From [Pantoea] beijingensis (GTDB lineage Bacteria > Pseudomonadota > Gammaproteobacteria > Enterobacterales > Enterobacteriaceae): 64,000 nt of DNA. The notes under the pieces are model-generated. The model did not search any database. It had not been told where the DNA came from and saw only the letters and a program-made list of their open reading frames with translations. The position numbers and the translations under genes are program-made. The DNA lies in NCBI RefSeq assembly GCF_022647505.1, contig NZ_CP071409.1, positions 1,798,001 to 1,862,000 on the forward strand, read 5' to 3'. This document shows positions 38,947-49,119 of the stretch, piece by piece (positions within the stretch are counted from its first letter, which is position 1; each line of letters opens with the position of its first letter).

Positions 38947-39747
38947 TTAATCTAATTCGTTGTCGAGATCGTTATGCGCAGCAGCGGCAGGGCTACCCCC
39001 GGCAACACGGTTATATTTGGGACTCAACTGGATATAGAGCGCTGCCATGACAACGCCGATCACGCCCAACGCCACAAGGTTAAAGTCGGTAAACGCTGCG
39101 GTAACAAAGCCGAGATAGAAAAACGGCATCAGATAACCCGCGCGCATCATGTTAATCACCATTGCATAACCGACGACGACGATCATACCGCCTGCGATAT
39201 TCAGACCATTGGTGACCACATCCGGAATTGAGTTCAGCAGTTCTTGTACGGCGTGTGTACCGACAGACACCGCGACAATAATGGCCGGGATTGCAATACG
39301 CATTGCCTGAAGGAGCAGAGCAGAGACATGAATCCACGAAATTGCACTAAGGTTACCTCTCTCTGCGGCTTTGTCGGCTGCATGCTGGAAGGCGACGGTG
39401 ATAGTACGAACGATAATGGTAAGAACCTGACCTGCAGCTGCAAGAGGTATCGCCAGGGCAATGCCCGCTCCGACACTTTGCCCGCCAGCAATAACCAGAA
39501 TGGTCGAAATGATCGAAGCCAGTGCGGCATCGGGTGCGACCGCGGCCCCAATATTCATCCATCCAAGCGCGATCATTTCCAACGTACCACCGATAATGAT
39601 ACCGGTTTTCACGTCACCCAACACAAAGCCAATTAACGTACATGCCACCAGTGGGCGGTGAAACTGAAATTCATCAAGGATAGATCCCATACCTGCAATA
39701 CAGGCGACAATAAATATCAGTACAAGTTGAAGAGTGGTAATCTCCAT
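38947..39747 (-). CDS. manY: PTS mannose transporter subunit IIC
   Basis: Membrane channel subunit of the mannose PTS, also used by phage lambda DNA and some bacteriocins. 266 aa, highly hydrophobic, with GGTLEMIALGWMNIGAAVAP and the C-terminal PKYNRVAG. It lies between manX and manZ in one operon. Confidence 0.97.
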   Translation of the reverse strand: MEITTLQLVLIFIVACIAGMGSILDEFQFHRPLVACTLIGFVLGDVKTGIIIGGTLEMIALGWMNIGAAVAPDAALASIISTILVIAGGQSVGAGIALAIPLAAAGQVLTIIVRTITVAFQHAADKAAERGNLSAISWIHVSALLLQAMRIAIPAIIVAVSVGTHAVQELLNSIPDVVTNGLNIAGGMIVVVGYAMVINMMRAGYLMPFFYLGFVTAAFTDFNLVALGVIGVVMAALYIQLSPKYNRVAGGSPAAAAHNDLDNELD

Positions 39748-39822
39748 TGCACTTCTCCTCTGACATTTCTACTTACTGAGTGTAAACCTGACGCATCAGG
39801 CAATGAATAAAATCATTCTCTA

Positions 39823-40788
39823 TTACTGTTTTACCTTAGCAATCAGGTCCATCATTTTTAGTCTTTGATCGGTTGAAACCTTTCTTACTTCTAATTCAAT
39901 ACCGCGTGCATTGAGTTTCTTAAATGCATCAATATCTTTTTCATCAACCGAGACGGCATTATTTACCTGGGTTTTACCCTGGCGAAATGCCATACCCCCG
40001 ATATTCACCGATTTAATATTTACGCCACCGGCAACAACGCGTTCGACGTCGGTAGGATTTGTAAACAGCAGCATCACCTTATCCTGGCCATATGTCGGGT
40101 TGTTATAAACACGGATCATTTTTTCGACATCGACAACATGAGCGGTTACACCGGGAGGTGCAACCTGGGTCAGCAGCGTTTTCCGGACATGATCGGCTGC
40201 AACCTCGTCACTAACGACAATAATGCGGGTAACGTTGGTTTCCTTGGTCCAACGGGTAGCGACCTGACCATGAATCAGTCGGTCATCAATGCGCGCCAGA
40301 CCAATCTTCATATGATCCTCCGGGCCCATCGGTTTCACGGGGGCCGCCGCTGCGGCGGGTTTTGCCGCGGCGACCGGAGCGGGTTCAGGTTCTTTTGCTT
40401 TCAGCGCTTTTACGCCTTCACGTCCCGCTTCCACCGCAATTTTTATCAATTCATCAAAGGATGGGTTGTCATCACGGGCCATTAAGGTTTCAACCAACAT
40501 GGGAATATTGACGCCGGCGATCACTTCATATTTATCTTTATCAACAACAATACGGCTTGCTGCGTTAAAGGGGCTTCCACCCCAAGTATCAACGAGAAAT
40601 AGTACGCCCTGATTTGTATCCAAATCAGTGAGACGCGCATTGTATTTATCTATTATGGTTTCCGCATTTTCACCCGGGACAAAATCAATCCAGCCCACGT
40701 TTTGTTGCTCACCTAATAGCATTTCGGCGGTTTTCAGAAGCTGTTCCGCTGCCCAACCGTGCGTGCCGATTACAATAGCAATAGTCAC
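39823..40788 (-). CDS. manX: PTS mannose transporter subunit IIAB
   Basis: Cytosolic phosphocarrier subunit. The IIA domain has the phosphorylated His10 (IGTHGWAA). An Ala/Pro-rich linker at about residues 130-158 joins it to the IIB domain with His173 (DDRLIHGQ). 321 aa. It begins with GTG at 40788 after GGAGG, as in E. coli. First gene of manXYZ. An Mlc-like operator lies about 170 bases upstream. In E. coli manX mRNA is also a target of the sRNA SgrS. Confidence 0.97.
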   Translation of the reverse strand: MTIAIVIGTHGWAAEQLLKTAEMLLGEQQNVGWIDFVPGENAETIIDKYNARLTDLDTNQGVLFLVDTWGGSPFNAASRIVVDKDKYEVIAGVNIPMLVETLMARDDNPSFDELIKIAVEAGREGVKALKAKEPEPAPVAAAKPAAAAAPVKPMGPEDHMKIGLARIDDRLIHGQVATRWTKETNVTRIIVVSDEVAADHVRKTLLTQVAPPGVTAHVVDVEKMIRVYNNPTYGQDKVMLLFTNPTDVERVVAGGVNIKSVNIGGMAFRQGKTQVNNAVSVDEKDIDAFKKLNARGIELEVRKVSTDQRLKMMDLIAKVKQ

Positions 40789-41160
40789 TTGCTACCTCCG
40801 TTTTCAATAACGATGGCGTCAGTAGGATTTAACTGATGCACCAACAATTTCATCTGAACTTAACGAGCCCAGAATCAATGGACCTAAATTAAGACACTTA
40901 CGATAACCGTTAAGAGCATTTACAGTGCCAAAGTATAAAGCTGTTACGTCGCGAATTATTTTAGACTGTGAAAAAATAAATTATGTGACGCCGCTCGGTA
41001 ATTTAGAGGCTTAACCTACTGTTTTTACGTTCTGCTCATTTCTGGCGCAAAAATGTGAAGGCGAACGACGCTTGTAAGAAAATATTTTGTTGGCAATGCT
41101 TCAACTGGTAGAGTAGAGATCCTTTTATTGCTACAGGAGTAACGGGCCTCAGCCCTCCCT
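40789..41160. other. Divergent region manX/yoaE
   Basis: 372 bases before the yoaE leader ORF. It contains an Mlc-like operator at 40954-40982 and the hairpin GGGCCTCAGCCC (41144-41155). A possible CRP half site TGTGA at 40984 has no good partner half. Confidence 0.4.
40954..40982 (-). promoter_or_regulatory. Mlc-like operator upstream of manXYZ
   Basis: AATTATTTT and AAAATAAATT, ten bases apart, form the AT-rich inverted repeat typical of Mlc/NagC sites (TTATTTT and AAAATAA arms perfect). manXYZ is a known Mlc target in E. coli. Confidence 0.5.
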
Positions 41161-41319
41161 ATGGACTGTCACCGACGTTGTTTAACCACGCCACCGGGCC
41201 ATCCGGCTTATTTTTCCAGACTATTTAACACACGGGTTTTGCTTACCTGTTCCTGTTCTCTTCGCACGTCCGTTAAACGGATCGTCGCGTTGTCCTGTTC
41301 CTGGTTTCGGAGTCTGTAA
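41161..41319 (+). CDS. Leader ORF overlapping the yoaE start (52 aa)
   Basis: ATG 41161 to TAA 41317-41319. The last base of the stop is the first base of the yoaE ATG (TAATG), a sign of coupled translation. The peptide begins [13 protein letters not shown] and is rich in Cys, Ser and Arg ([23 protein letters not shown]). Its only good ribosome site, AGGAG at 41135-41139, is 21 bases away. The perfect hairpin GGGC-CTCA-GCCC lies between; if folded it leaves an effective spacing of about nine bases. I recall a small E. coli ORF named yoaL at this position, but cannot confirm it is the same. Confidence 0.6.
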   Translation: MDCHRRCLTTPPGHPAYFSRLFNTRVLLTCSCSLRTSVKRIVALSCSWFRSL

Positions 41320-42881
41320 TGGAATTTCTCTTAGACCCCTCGATTTGGGCCGGTTTACTGACGCTTATCGTTCTTGAGATCGTACTGGGTATCGATAATC
41401 TGGTCTTTATCGCTATTTTGGCTGACAAATTGCCGCCTAAGCAGCGCGATAAAGCGCGTTTAATCGGTCTGTCACTGGCGCTGTTGATGCGTCTGGGTCT
41501 ACTCTCACTCATTTCCTGGATGGTCACGTTAACGCGTCCATTGTTTTCCATCGGAGAGTTCGGTTTCTCAGGACGCGATCTTATTCTGTTGTGCGGTGGC
41601 CTGTTTTTGTTGTTTAAAGCAACAATGGAATTGCATGAGCGGCTGGAAAATAACGATCACAACAGTGATGGTAATAAAGGCTACGCCAGCTTTTGGGCGG
41701 TGGTCATACAGATAGTGGTGCTGGATGCCGTATTCTCACTCGATGCGGTCATCACCGCCGTGGGAATGGTCAATAACCTGGCAATTATGATGACGGCTGT
41801 TGTGATTGCGATGGGCGTGATGTTACTTGCCTCAAAGCCGCTGACCAATTTTGTCAACGCGCACCCAACAGTGGTCGTACTGTGCCTCAGTTTTCTGCTG
41901 ATGATTGGTTTGAGTTTGGTTGCGGAAGGTTTTGGCTTCCATATTCCGAAGGGATATCTGTATGCGGCCATCGGTTTCTCAATTCTGATCGAATTTTTCA
42001 ACCAGGTTGCACGGCGTAATTTTCTTCGTCACCAATCTCATCGGCCAATGCGTGAACGCACCGCAGAGGCGATTTTACGTCTGATGGGCGGGCGCCGTGG
42101 TTCATCACAGCCGTCCGGTAGCGAGACAACCGATGTGGCTAAGGCGATTCCACGCGAAGCATTTAAGGATGAAGAGCGCTATATGATCAACGGCGTATTG
42201 ACCCTGGCTTCGCGATCTGTACGGAGTATCATGACGCCGCGCGGGGATATTTCATGGGTAGATACCGAACGCCCACTTGATGAAATTCGTATTCAATTGC
42301 TGGATACCCCACATAGCTTATTTCCAGTATGCCGCGGCGAACTGGATGAGATAGTCGGTGTCGTCCGGGCAAAAGAGCTCCTTGTGGCATTGGATCATGG
42401 TGTTGACGTAGCGATGTTTGCCTCATCAAACCCACCCATTATTGTCCCTGATACGCTTGACCCGATTAATCTGCTGGGCGTGTTACGTCGGGCCAAAGGC
42501 AGCTTCGTGGTCGTCACCAGTGAGTTTGGCGTTGTACAAGGATTGATTACGCCTCTCGATGTGCTGGAAGCGATTGCCGGTGAGTTCCCGGATGAGGATG
42601 AAACCCCCGATATTATCGCGGATGGCGATGGCTGGCTGGTGAAAGGCGGAACCGATCTCCATTCACTGCAGCAATTACTGGATACGCAGGAGCTGGTCAA
42701 AGCGGAGGATGATCATGCCTCTCTCGCAGGTTTGTTGATTGCGCAAAAGGGGCAACTGCCGCAGCCGGGTGAGGTAATCGAACTTCTGCCGCTACGTTTC
42801 CAGATTATTGAAGCGACGGAGTATCGTATTGATCTGGTGAGAGTGACGAAGGAACGCCCCGATGATGAAGACGAAGCGTAA
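41319..42881 (+). CDS. yoaE: TerC/CBS/CorC-HlyC domain membrane protein YoaE
   Basis: 520 aa. The N-terminal half is a TerC-type membrane domain of about seven helices ([36 protein letters not shown], with the acidic metal-like motifs). A pair of CBS domains follows (about residues 300-430: [31 protein letters not shown]), then a CorC/HlyC transporter-associated domain ([11 protein letters not shown] to the end). Probably metal (Mn or Mg type) export or envelope metal supply; not proven. GGAG seven bases upstream and the overlapping leader ORF both affect its start. Confidence 0.95.
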   Translation: MEFLLDPSIWAGLLTLIVLEIVLGIDNLVFIAILADKLPPKQRDKARLIGLSLALLMRLGLLSLISWMVTLTRPLFSIGEFGFSGRDLILLCGGLFLLFKATMELHERLENNDHNSDGNKGYASFWAVVIQIVVLDAVFSLDAVITAVGMVNNLAIMMTAVVIAMGVMLLASKPLTNFVNAHPTVVVLCLSFLLMIGLSLVAEGFGFHIPKGYLYAAIGFSILIEFFNQVARRNFLRHQSHRPMRERTAEAILRLMGGRRGSSQPSGSETTDVAKAIPREAFKDEERYMINGVLTLASRSVRSIMTPRGDISWVDTERPLDEIRIQLLDTPHSLFPVCRGELDEIVGVVRAKELLVALDHGVDVAMFASSNPPIIVPDTLDPINLLGVLRRAKGSFVVVTSEFGVVQGLITPLDVLEAIAGEFPDEDETPDIIADGDGWLVKGGTDLHSLQQLLDTQELVKAEDDHASLAGLLIAQKGQLPQPGEVIELLPLRFQIIEATEYRIDLVRVTKERPDDEDEA

Positions 42882-42897
42882 TGCCTGATCGTGATAA

Positions 42898-42921
42898 ACG
42901 GCGCCGGTGGCGCCGTTTTTT
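42898..42921 (+). terminator. Terminator of yoaE
   Basis: ACGGCGCC and GGCGCCGT around GGT, then a T run. Its end touches the stop codon of convergent pdeD. Confidence 0.92.
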
Positions 42922-44485
42922 ATGTGGCCAATTCAGCCTGGTACTGTTTTAACCAGCCGGGGAAATCAGCAAGTGGCATCGGTTGTGCGTAATAGTACCC
43001 CTGCAGTAGATCCACTCCGCGTTCGCGCAGATAATTGACTTGTTCAATATTTTCAACACCTTCTGCAACTAGTCCGATATGAAGTTGCTGTGCCAGAGAA
43101 ATCACCATATCCGTGACGGTTGCGTTAATGGCATCGGTACCGATCGCTGCCGTGAAAATTTTATCAATCTTTAATACGTCGGGGCTAAGGGTCTTCAGAT
43201 ATGACAGCGAGCTGTGGCCGGTGCCAAAGTCATCAATCGCCAGTTTGACCCCTTGGGCATGCAGCGCTGCGACTACCTGCTGGTCAACAATAGGAAGTGC
43301 ATCCCGTTCGGTAAGTTCAATCATCAACTGCGGGCTGGGTTTAGCTGGCCACCAGTAGTTATTTAGGTCTGCCAGGATATCTTCGTCGCGAAAATGGCTG
43401 GCTGCAACGTTGATCGCGATATGAAAATTCGGTGAGGAGGGCAGTACCGGTAGCTGTTTCACCACTTCGCTGAGCACAAAGCGCGTTAGCGAGGCAATAA
43501 GATCCTGCCGTTCGGCCATTGGAATAAACACATCAGCGGGGATCCATCCCATACGTGGGTTATACCAGCGCAGCAGCAACTCTATCCCATTGCAATGGCC
43601 GTTACGGGGATTGATCAGCGGCTGGCTATAAACCATAAACTCCTGAGCAGAAAGGCCATAACTGATTTGCCAGGCAATACTCATCCGGTTGGCCGTAGCC
43701 AGCCAGACAATATAGGCCAATAATAGACTTAGCAGCAGGGCAAGGGGTAATTGTGAAGGCAGTGCCGCGAACGCCAGCCTGCCAGGTGAGGGCCCGAAGA
43801 GTGTGACGGAAAAAGGATAACGCAAAGATGCCTTTTGGTAGCTTACCTCATCTTCGGATGGAATGGCCGCTTCGATTAGCGGGTTGCCATACTCCAGGCT
43901 ACGTCCTCCAACGTTGAGTACCGCGCGCTCAACCCAAGGTAATGCGGGTTCCAGCAAATAATTACCGATCATTTCGATATTGATGATCTGGAGGATACCT
44001 GAGGAGTAATCATCTGATTTAGGCGTCCAGAACAGCAGAATAGGGGACCCCTTTAGCAGATAATTGTCCACGCTCAATGTCATTCGCCGATTGTTGAGTG
44101 CCAGTTCCGGAAAGCGCTTGCTGAAAGAAATAGCCCGCTCTCCATAGATACTTGAACAATAGATTTGATCGTTGTTGATAAGTAATAACGAACGGACCGT
44201 TTGCAGAGCGGCCAGCTTCTCAACCAGCGCGGCACGTACGTCTGTACAGCGTAAACCGACGAGGCCCAGAGCGTTATTTGCTGCGACATCAAGGGGGGAA
44301 AACATGCGGTCAAAGCGCTGGATGGCGTTATCGGCAAAACTGCGCGAATGCTGCTCTATACGCAGTTTTTCTTCAAAAAAGCGAAAAGTTAATATGAGGA
44401 TAAGTCCCAGTACGGCAACGAATAAAGCGATAAGAAATCGTTTTCGACGAAACTGTCCAACCAGCAGTTGGGACGCCTGCATCAA
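42920..44485 (-). CDS. pdeD: CSS-motif EAL cyclic-di-GMP phosphodiesterase (YoaD/PdeD-like)
   Basis: 521 aa inner-membrane enzyme. Two transmembrane helices (residues 17-35 and about 245-265) flank a periplasmic CSS domain with Cys80 and Cys110-Ser-Ser, a disulfide-type redox sensor. The cytosolic EAL domain keeps its catalytic residues. The signature Glu is in IELLLRW (ELL instead of EAL), with INVAAS, ELTERDA, IDDFGTGHSSLSYL, LKIDK, VAEGVE and the QGYYYAQPMP end. It should lower cyclic-di-GMP and favour motility. The family has several paralogues, so the exact orthology is judged from position next to yoaE and sdaA. Confidence 0.85.
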   Translation of the reverse strand: MMQASQLLVGQFRRKRFLIALFVAVLGLILILTFRFFEEKLRIEQHSRSFADNAIQRFDRMFSPLDVAANNALGLVGLRCTDVRAALVEKLAALQTVRSLLLINNDQIYCSSIYGERAISFSKRFPELALNNRRMTLSVDNYLLKGSPILLFWTPKSDDYSSGILQIINIEMIGNYLLEPALPWVERAVLNVGGRSLEYGNPLIEAAIPSEDEVSYQKASLRYPFSVTLFGPSPGRLAFAALPSQLPLALLLSLLLAYIVWLATANRMSIAWQISYGLSAQEFMVYSQPLINPRNGHCNGIELLLRWYNPRMGWIPADVFIPMAERQDLIASLTRFVLSEVVKQLPVLPSSPNFHIAINVAASHFRDEDILADLNNYWWPAKPSPQLMIELTERDALPIVDQQVVAALHAQGVKLAIDDFGTGHSSLSYLKTLSPDVLKIDKIFTAAIGTDAINATVTDMVISLAQQLHIGLVAEGVENIEQVNYLRERGVDLLQGYYYAQPMPLADFPGWLKQYQAELAT

Positions 44486-44627
44486 TTACCACCCTTAAAG
44501 AACCTGCAAATGAGATATCGAGTCATTGTTATCGGCAAAAAGAGCGCTAAATTTATACCACTCTGCTGCGTTCGTTTGCCGAATCGCAAAGTTCAGATGT
44601 TGTTTACTGGGTTGACAGCCGAAACGC

Positions 44628-44650
44628 AAAAGCGGCCTGAACAGGCCGCA
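44628..44650 (-). terminator. Terminator of sdaA
   Basis: On the minus strand GCGGCCTG and CAGGCCGC pair around TT and are followed by TTTTG. It lies about 55 bases after the sdaA stop. Confidence 0.8.
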
Positions 44651-44703
44651 TAGCATTACTTTATCTATTTACTGAAAGGACGGGTAGTGGATGTAATCAC
44701 TAT

Positions 44704-46068
44704 TTAGTCACATTGTACTTTGATCGCCAGACCGCCTCGTGAGGTTTCACGATATTTGGCGTTCATGTCTTTACCTGTTTCGTACATGGTCTCGATGACT
44801 TTATCCAGCGAAACACGTGGCTGACTGGTCCGCCGCAGCGCCATACGTGCGGAATTAATTGCCTTCACAGAAGCAATCGCATTGCGCTCAATGCAAGGCA
44901 CCTGAACCTGGCCCGCAACGGGATCGCAGGTTAAACCAAGATTGTGTTCCATGCCGATTTCTGCCGCTACGCAGACCTGTTCCGGGCTGGCACCCAGCAA
45001 CTCGGCTAACCCGGCCGCAGCCATTGAACAGGCAACCCCCACTTCTCCCTGACAACCGACTTCCGCACCTGAAATAGAGGCATTCATTTTATACAAAACG
45101 CCGATGGCACCACAGGCAAGAAAATAACGAATGAAAATATCAGGACTGACAGATTCAATAAAATGATCGTAGTAGGCAAGCACCGCTGGAACAATGCCAC
45201 AGGCGCCGTTGGTTGGGGCGGTTACCACGCGCCCACCGGCGGCGTTCTCTTCGTTAACCGCCAGCGCGAACATATTGACCCAGTCAATGACGTTCATGGG
45301 ATCGCTGGAGAGTTTATCAGAAGAGACTAACAGACGGCGCAACGCCGCGGCCCGACGCGGCACTCGCAAGGGACCCGGCAGTACACCTTCGGTATTTAGA
45401 CCGCGATCGATACACTCACGCATGGCTTGCCAGACATCGGCAAAGTAGTGCTCGATCTCCTGGCGGCTGTGCAGTGCCAGCTCGTTTTTCATCACCATCC
45501 CTGATAGCGATAGCCCGGTTTCATGGCAGTGTGTCAGCATTTCTCTCGCGGAGTGGAACGGATAAGGAACGGTAACCTCGTCCAGCGTTGATTGACCAAA
45601 ATGCTCTTCATCAACAATAAAACCGCCGCCGATGGAATAGTAAGTTTTACTGTAAATCAGACGATCGTTAGCAAAGGCATGAATGCGCATACCATTTTCA
45701 TGGCGCGATAGATTTTCACTGCGGAATACCATTCCCCCTTCGCGAGGGAAATCGACTTCGTGTTCGCCATTGGCTAATAGCAGGCGCTGGCGTTGCTCAA
45801 CATCACGGATAAAAGCAGGGATATTGTCAATGTCTACGCTATCGGGCGAAGCACCGGACAACCCCATAATAATGGCTATATCGGTATGATGGCCTTTGCC
45901 CGTCAGCGACAGGGAACCATAAACATCTACGGCAATACGCGTGACAGACGAAAGGTAGTCGTTGCTTACCAAATCATCGACAAACTGTTTACCGGCTTTC
46001 ATCGGACCAACCGTGTGGGAACTGGACGGTCCAATACCGATCTTAAACATGTCGAAAACGCTAATCAC
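44704..46068 (-). CDS. sdaA: L-serine dehydratase 1
   Basis: Iron-sulfur enzyme that deaminates L-serine to pyruvate. 454 aa, as in E. coli. The N-terminal beta domain begins [20 protein letters not shown]. Cysteines for the labile 4Fe-4S cluster lie in the alpha domain ([39 protein letters not shown]). It is transcribed alone, with a 205-base upstream gap holding its promoter. Confidence 0.97.
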   Translation of the reverse strand: MISVFDMFKIGIGPSSSHTVGPMKAGKQFVDDLVSNDYLSSVTRIAVDVYGSLSLTGKGHHTDIAIIMGLSGASPDSVDIDNIPAFIRDVEQRQRLLLANGEHEVDFPREGGMVFRSENLSRHENGMRIHAFANDRLIYSKTYYSIGGGFIVDEEHFGQSTLDEVTVPYPFHSAREMLTHCHETGLSLSGMVMKNELALHSRQEIEHYFADVWQAMRECIDRGLNTEGVLPGPLRVPRRAAALRRLLVSSDKLSSDPMNVIDWVNMFALAVNEENAAGGRVVTAPTNGACGIVPAVLAYYDHFIESVSPDIFIRYFLACGAIGVLYKMNASISGAEVGCQGEVGVACSMAAAGLAELLGASPEQVCVAAEIGMEHNLGLTCDPVAGQVQVPCIERNAIASVKAINSARMALRRTSQPRVSLDKVIETMYETGKDMNAKYRETSRGGLAIKVQCD

Positions 46069-46248
46069 GCTATACGCTCCTTGAATTTTTTAATATGGGC
46101 CTACCCATTAGGGTCTACAGGCGAGGCGCTAAGAAAGTCACAGTGGGTAATGCTGCTCTCTGCCACGAAGAATATATATGAAATGCCAGTATAAGTAAGT
46201 GAGTTGGATCGCTTGACGATAGTATACCAGTGAAAAATAGTGCATTAA

Positions 46249-46283
46249 GCGTTAATTGACCAATAATTGTTGGTTAATTGCGC
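46249..46283. repeat. AT-rich inverted repeat between nudL end and sdaA promoter
   Basis: AATTGACCAA and TTGGTTAATT (9 of 10 matches) flanked by GCG and CGC on either side. It covers the end of nudL and could be a terminator of nudL or an operator for sdaA. Confidence 0.45.
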
Positions 46284-46864
46284 ATTGCAGTGCCACCTGA
46301 TATCTGCTGAGACAATTGCCGGATAATGCCTGCCGTCATTCCCCAGATGAAATACTCCTCGAACCAGGAGAGCCAGACGCGATGCTGTATGCCCTCACGG
46401 TGAATATCCAGTGGCGAGTAACGTCCTGGCCGAAGAGCTTCTTGCAACGGCATTTCAAATACCGCCGCGACTTCGTCTTTATTGGCGTGATAACGCAGAT
46501 TATCGGGGATAATGCCGACTATCGGGGTGACCTGAAAACCCGTGCTGCTGGTGACATTCGGCAGGGTTCCCACCACTCTTACGCATGAAGGCGGAATGGC
46601 GAGTTCCTCCTGGGTTTCACGCAGAGCGGTAAAAATCAGTGAATGATCGGTTGGATCCATTACACCGCCGGGAAACGCAACCTGACCAGCATGCGTGCGT
46701 AACGAATCCGCGCGGCGAGTTAGCAGTAGACCCGGCGCCTGGCGCGCAACAATCGGCACCAATACCGCCGCGCGTCGGGTAGGTAAAGATTGGGTTATTG
46801 GTTGAGGCGGCTGCAGCGTAAAGCGCGTCAGGAAATCATCCAGCGTCATGGGCGTTTTATTCAT
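46274..46864 (-). CDS. nudL: Nudix CoA pyrophosphatase NudL
   Basis: 196 aa (E. coli 192). The Nudix box is [20 protein letters not shown] followed by EELAIPP, with GG at the start and REtxEE in place. The UPF0035 signature upstream, [20 protein letters not shown], marks the CoA-pyrophosphatase group. The start ATG 46864 overlaps the pabB stop as ATGA, so translation is coupled; seven more codons are open upstream. Confidence 0.94.
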   Translation of the reverse strand: MNKTPMTLDDFLTRFTLQPPQPITQSLPTRRAAVLVPIVARQAPGLLLTRRADSLRTHAGQVAFPGGVMDPTDHSLIFTALRETQEELAIPPSCVRVVGTLPNVTSSTGFQVTPIVGIIPDNLRYHANKDEVAAVFEMPLQEALRPGRYSPLDIHREGIQHRVWLSWFEEYFIWGMTAGIIRQLSQQISGGTAMRN

Positions 46865-48270
46865 ACTGTTTTCGTTGCCAGACACGGCAGAATACGGTTT
46901 ATCTTATCAAAGGTTTCCTGGTATTCCGCCTGCATATTACTATCCGCAACGATTCCTCCTCCCGCCGCACAGAATAGCTCCCCATTTTCCGCAATCAGCG
47001 TGCGGATAGCGATGCTGGTATCCATCCGGCCGCAGACGCTGAGATAGCCAATACTGCCGCACCATGCATTACGGCGCTGTGGCTCCAGTTCTTCAATAAT
47101 CTCCATGGCTCGGACTTTAGGGGCACCGGTTATCGAACCTCCGGGAAAGCAGGCGCGCAGGAGATCACAGGCATGCAAGTCATGATTAAGACGTGCATGA
47201 ATAGTGCTGACAAGATGGTGGACTGCCGGAAAAGCTTCAACAGCAAATAGTTCCGGGACGCTGACGCTGCCTGGTTGAGCAACACGTCCAATATCATTGC
47301 GTAGCAGATCGACAATCATCAGGTTTTCCGCACGATCTTTTAGGGAGTTGGCCAGTTTTTCTGCTTGCTTCCGGTCCTGCTCACTATCATTCAGACGTGG
47401 CAGAGTTCCTTTTATCGGGCGGGTTTCAATAACACGCTGATTGAGGCTGAGGAAACGTTCAGGGGAGAGGCTGAGAATAACGCTTTCTTCCAGGCGAATA
47501 AACGCACTAAATGGTGCCTTATTCTGCTGATTCAACAACATAAATGCTTGCCATTCGTCACCCTGATAGCGCGCGCGAAAACGCTGGGCAAGATTCACCT
47601 GATAACAGTCGCCTGCCAGTAGGTAATCCTGTATCTTAGCAAACTTCTCGCCATACTGCTCCTGTGTCATGTTAGATTGCCATGGCGAGGTCAGATGAAA
47701 AGGGGCTATGTTTTTGTGACGCGGTAACGCTGCCAGCCACGTAAGCCTGATATCCGCTGAACCTTGGGTAATCAGGGTCAGCGTGTGGCGCTGGTGGTCA
47801 GCAATTAGCGCCCAATCATAGATTCCGACTGCCATATCAGGCGTCGTTAAATCATGCTCTGCGGTAACAGGTAACGCCTCATAGCGGCGCCCTAAATCAT
47901 ATCCAAATAGCCCTAACGCACCACCCTGGAAAGGGTAATCTTCATGTGGTTTCACCGTTAAACTTAAGGCGTTCAGCGCATCCTGTACCAGCGATAATGG
48001 CTCCGCGATTGACTCAGTGACAACGTCACCAAGACGCTGTCGTGTGACTTCGCCATACGTTTCAAATGTGGTGACAGGATCCGCTACCATGATGTCGAAT
48101 CGGTTATCCGCATGATCGGCAAAACCTGAACTGAGCAATATCGCCCAGGGTAAATGTGACGCGTGTGCAAACAGATTGTGCAGCGCGGCTGGCGTATAGT
48201 CTAAGGTATGGTAAACAGGAGGCATGGGCACGTAACAGACCATCACAACATAAAGATGCAAGCTTGGCAT
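46861..48270 (-). CDS. pabB: Aminodeoxychorismate synthase component I
   Basis: Makes 4-amino-4-deoxychorismate from chorismate with PabA-supplied ammonia, on the way to folate. Up to 469 aa (E. coli 453). The active-site lysine lies in the RPIKGTLPR motif, which separates PabB from anthranilate synthase, and the C-terminus has [29 protein letters not shown] and CGSIGYLS. The first residues vary: ATGs at 48270, 48243 and 48225 are possible and none has a strong ribosome site. The nudL start overlaps its stop. Confidence 0.94.
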   Translation of the reverse strand: MPSLHLYVVMVCYVPMPPVYHTLDYTPAALHNLFAHASHLPWAILLSSGFADHADNRFDIMVADPVTTFETYGEVTRQRLGDVVTESIAEPLSLVQDALNALSLTVKPHEDYPFQGGALGLFGYDLGRRYEALPVTAEHDLTTPDMAVGIYDWALIADHQRHTLTLITQGSADIRLTWLAALPRHKNIAPFHLTSPWQSNMTQEQYGEKFAKIQDYLLAGDCYQVNLAQRFRARYQGDEWQAFMLLNQQNKAPFSAFIRLEESVILSLSPERFLSLNQRVIETRPIKGTLPRLNDSEQDRKQAEKLANSLKDRAENLMIVDLLRNDIGRVAQPGSVSVPELFAVEAFPAVHHLVSTIHARLNHDLHACDLLRACFPGGSITGAPKVRAMEIIEELEPQRRNAWCGSIGYLSVCGRMDTSIAIRTLIAENGELFCAAGGGIVADSNMQAEYQETFDKINRILPCLATKTV

Positions 48271-48338
48271 ATTTTTCTGCTGCTGGCATCACTTAGTTTG
48301 GCATGAAATAATTACCCTCTAAGCGTAAGGAGTTCCCC

Positions 48339-48527
48339 ATGATTACGGGTTTACCAGCATTATCCCATGAGCAGCAGCAACAGGCCGTGGAGCGGATTCA
48401 GGATTTAATGTCTCAGGGTATGAGCAGCGGCCAAGCCATTGCGCAAGTGGCGCAAGAGATTCGCGCCACGCACACGGGGGGAGTTATATCAGCGCGTTTC
48501 GAAGACGAAGAAGATGAAGACGAATAG
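48339..48527 (+). CDS. yoaH: Small protein YoaH (UPF0181)
   Basis: 62 aa, matching E. coli YoaH ([34 protein letters not shown]), ending in a run of acidic residues. ATG follows AAGGAG. It is divergent from pabB. The function is unknown. Confidence 0.93.
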   Translation: MITGLPALSHEQQQQAVERIQDLMSQGMSSGQAIAQVAQEIRATHTGGVISARFEDEEDEDE

Positions 48528-48540
48528 CGCGCCGGGAGCG

Positions 48541-48885
48541 TTATAGCGCGGCGATTATTTTAATTTCTACTTTATACTTAGGGTTCATCAGCCTGGCCTG
48601 AACGGTGCAGCGTACTGGCGCATTGCCAGGTGAAACCCAGGCATCCCACGCGCGGTTCATGGCAGGAAAGTCGTCCAGATTTACCAGAAAAAGGGTGGCA
48701 TCCAGGATACGACTTTTGTCGGAACCGACGCGAGCTAAAAGTCTATCGATGACCGCCAGTGCATTTGCCGTCTGGGCTTCTGCATCTTCATCCAGGTTTT
48801 CCGGTACGCTGGTGTAGTAGACCGTCTGATTATGAATCACAGCTTCCGACATGCGATGCTCAGGATCGATACGTTCAATACTCAT
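48541..48885 (-). CDS. yoaB: RidA/YjgF-family protein YoaB
   Basis: 114 aa. It follows the RidA fold: ENLDEDAEAQTANALAVIDRLL, ILDATLFLVNLDDFPAMN and the conserved arginine in APVRCTVQARLMNPKYKVEI. Members hydrolyse reactive enamine/imine intermediates; the particular substrate of YoaB is unknown. ATG 48885 with AAGGAA upstream gives the standard length. Confidence 0.94.
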   Translation of the reverse strand: MSIERIDPEHRMSEAVIHNQTVYYTSVPENLDEDAEAQTANALAVIDRLLARVGSDKSRILDATLFLVNLDDFPAMNRAWDAWVSPGNAPVRCTVQARLMNPKYKVEIKIIAAL

Positions 48886-49119
48886 CAATGGTTCCTTATT
48901 TCCGATAAAATTAGCCAATAGCCTGGCATAGAAAGAATCCCACTGTCATCTATTGTGGAGCAGGCGGCGGGATACTGACATAATTACAGTATTCGGGTGG
49001 CCGGGCCTGCAGGACACCTCAGTGATGTTATCGCGGCCTTTGCCGACATTACAGACCGTGTAGGCATAACAGCGATAAGGTTGGCCAGAGCCAGCTTTTT
49101 ACTTCGTTAGAGAGGGTGT

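Noticed and set aside
40984..41000. CRP site before manX
   Set aside because: Only one half (TGTGA) is good; the second half does not match TCACA.
41101..41318. yybP-ykoY manganese riboswitch upstream of yoaE
   Set aside because: TerC-family genes often carry it, but the conserved GGGGAGUAGC loop and partner loop are not present; only GGAGTAACG is similar. An Infernal search with RF00080 would settle it.
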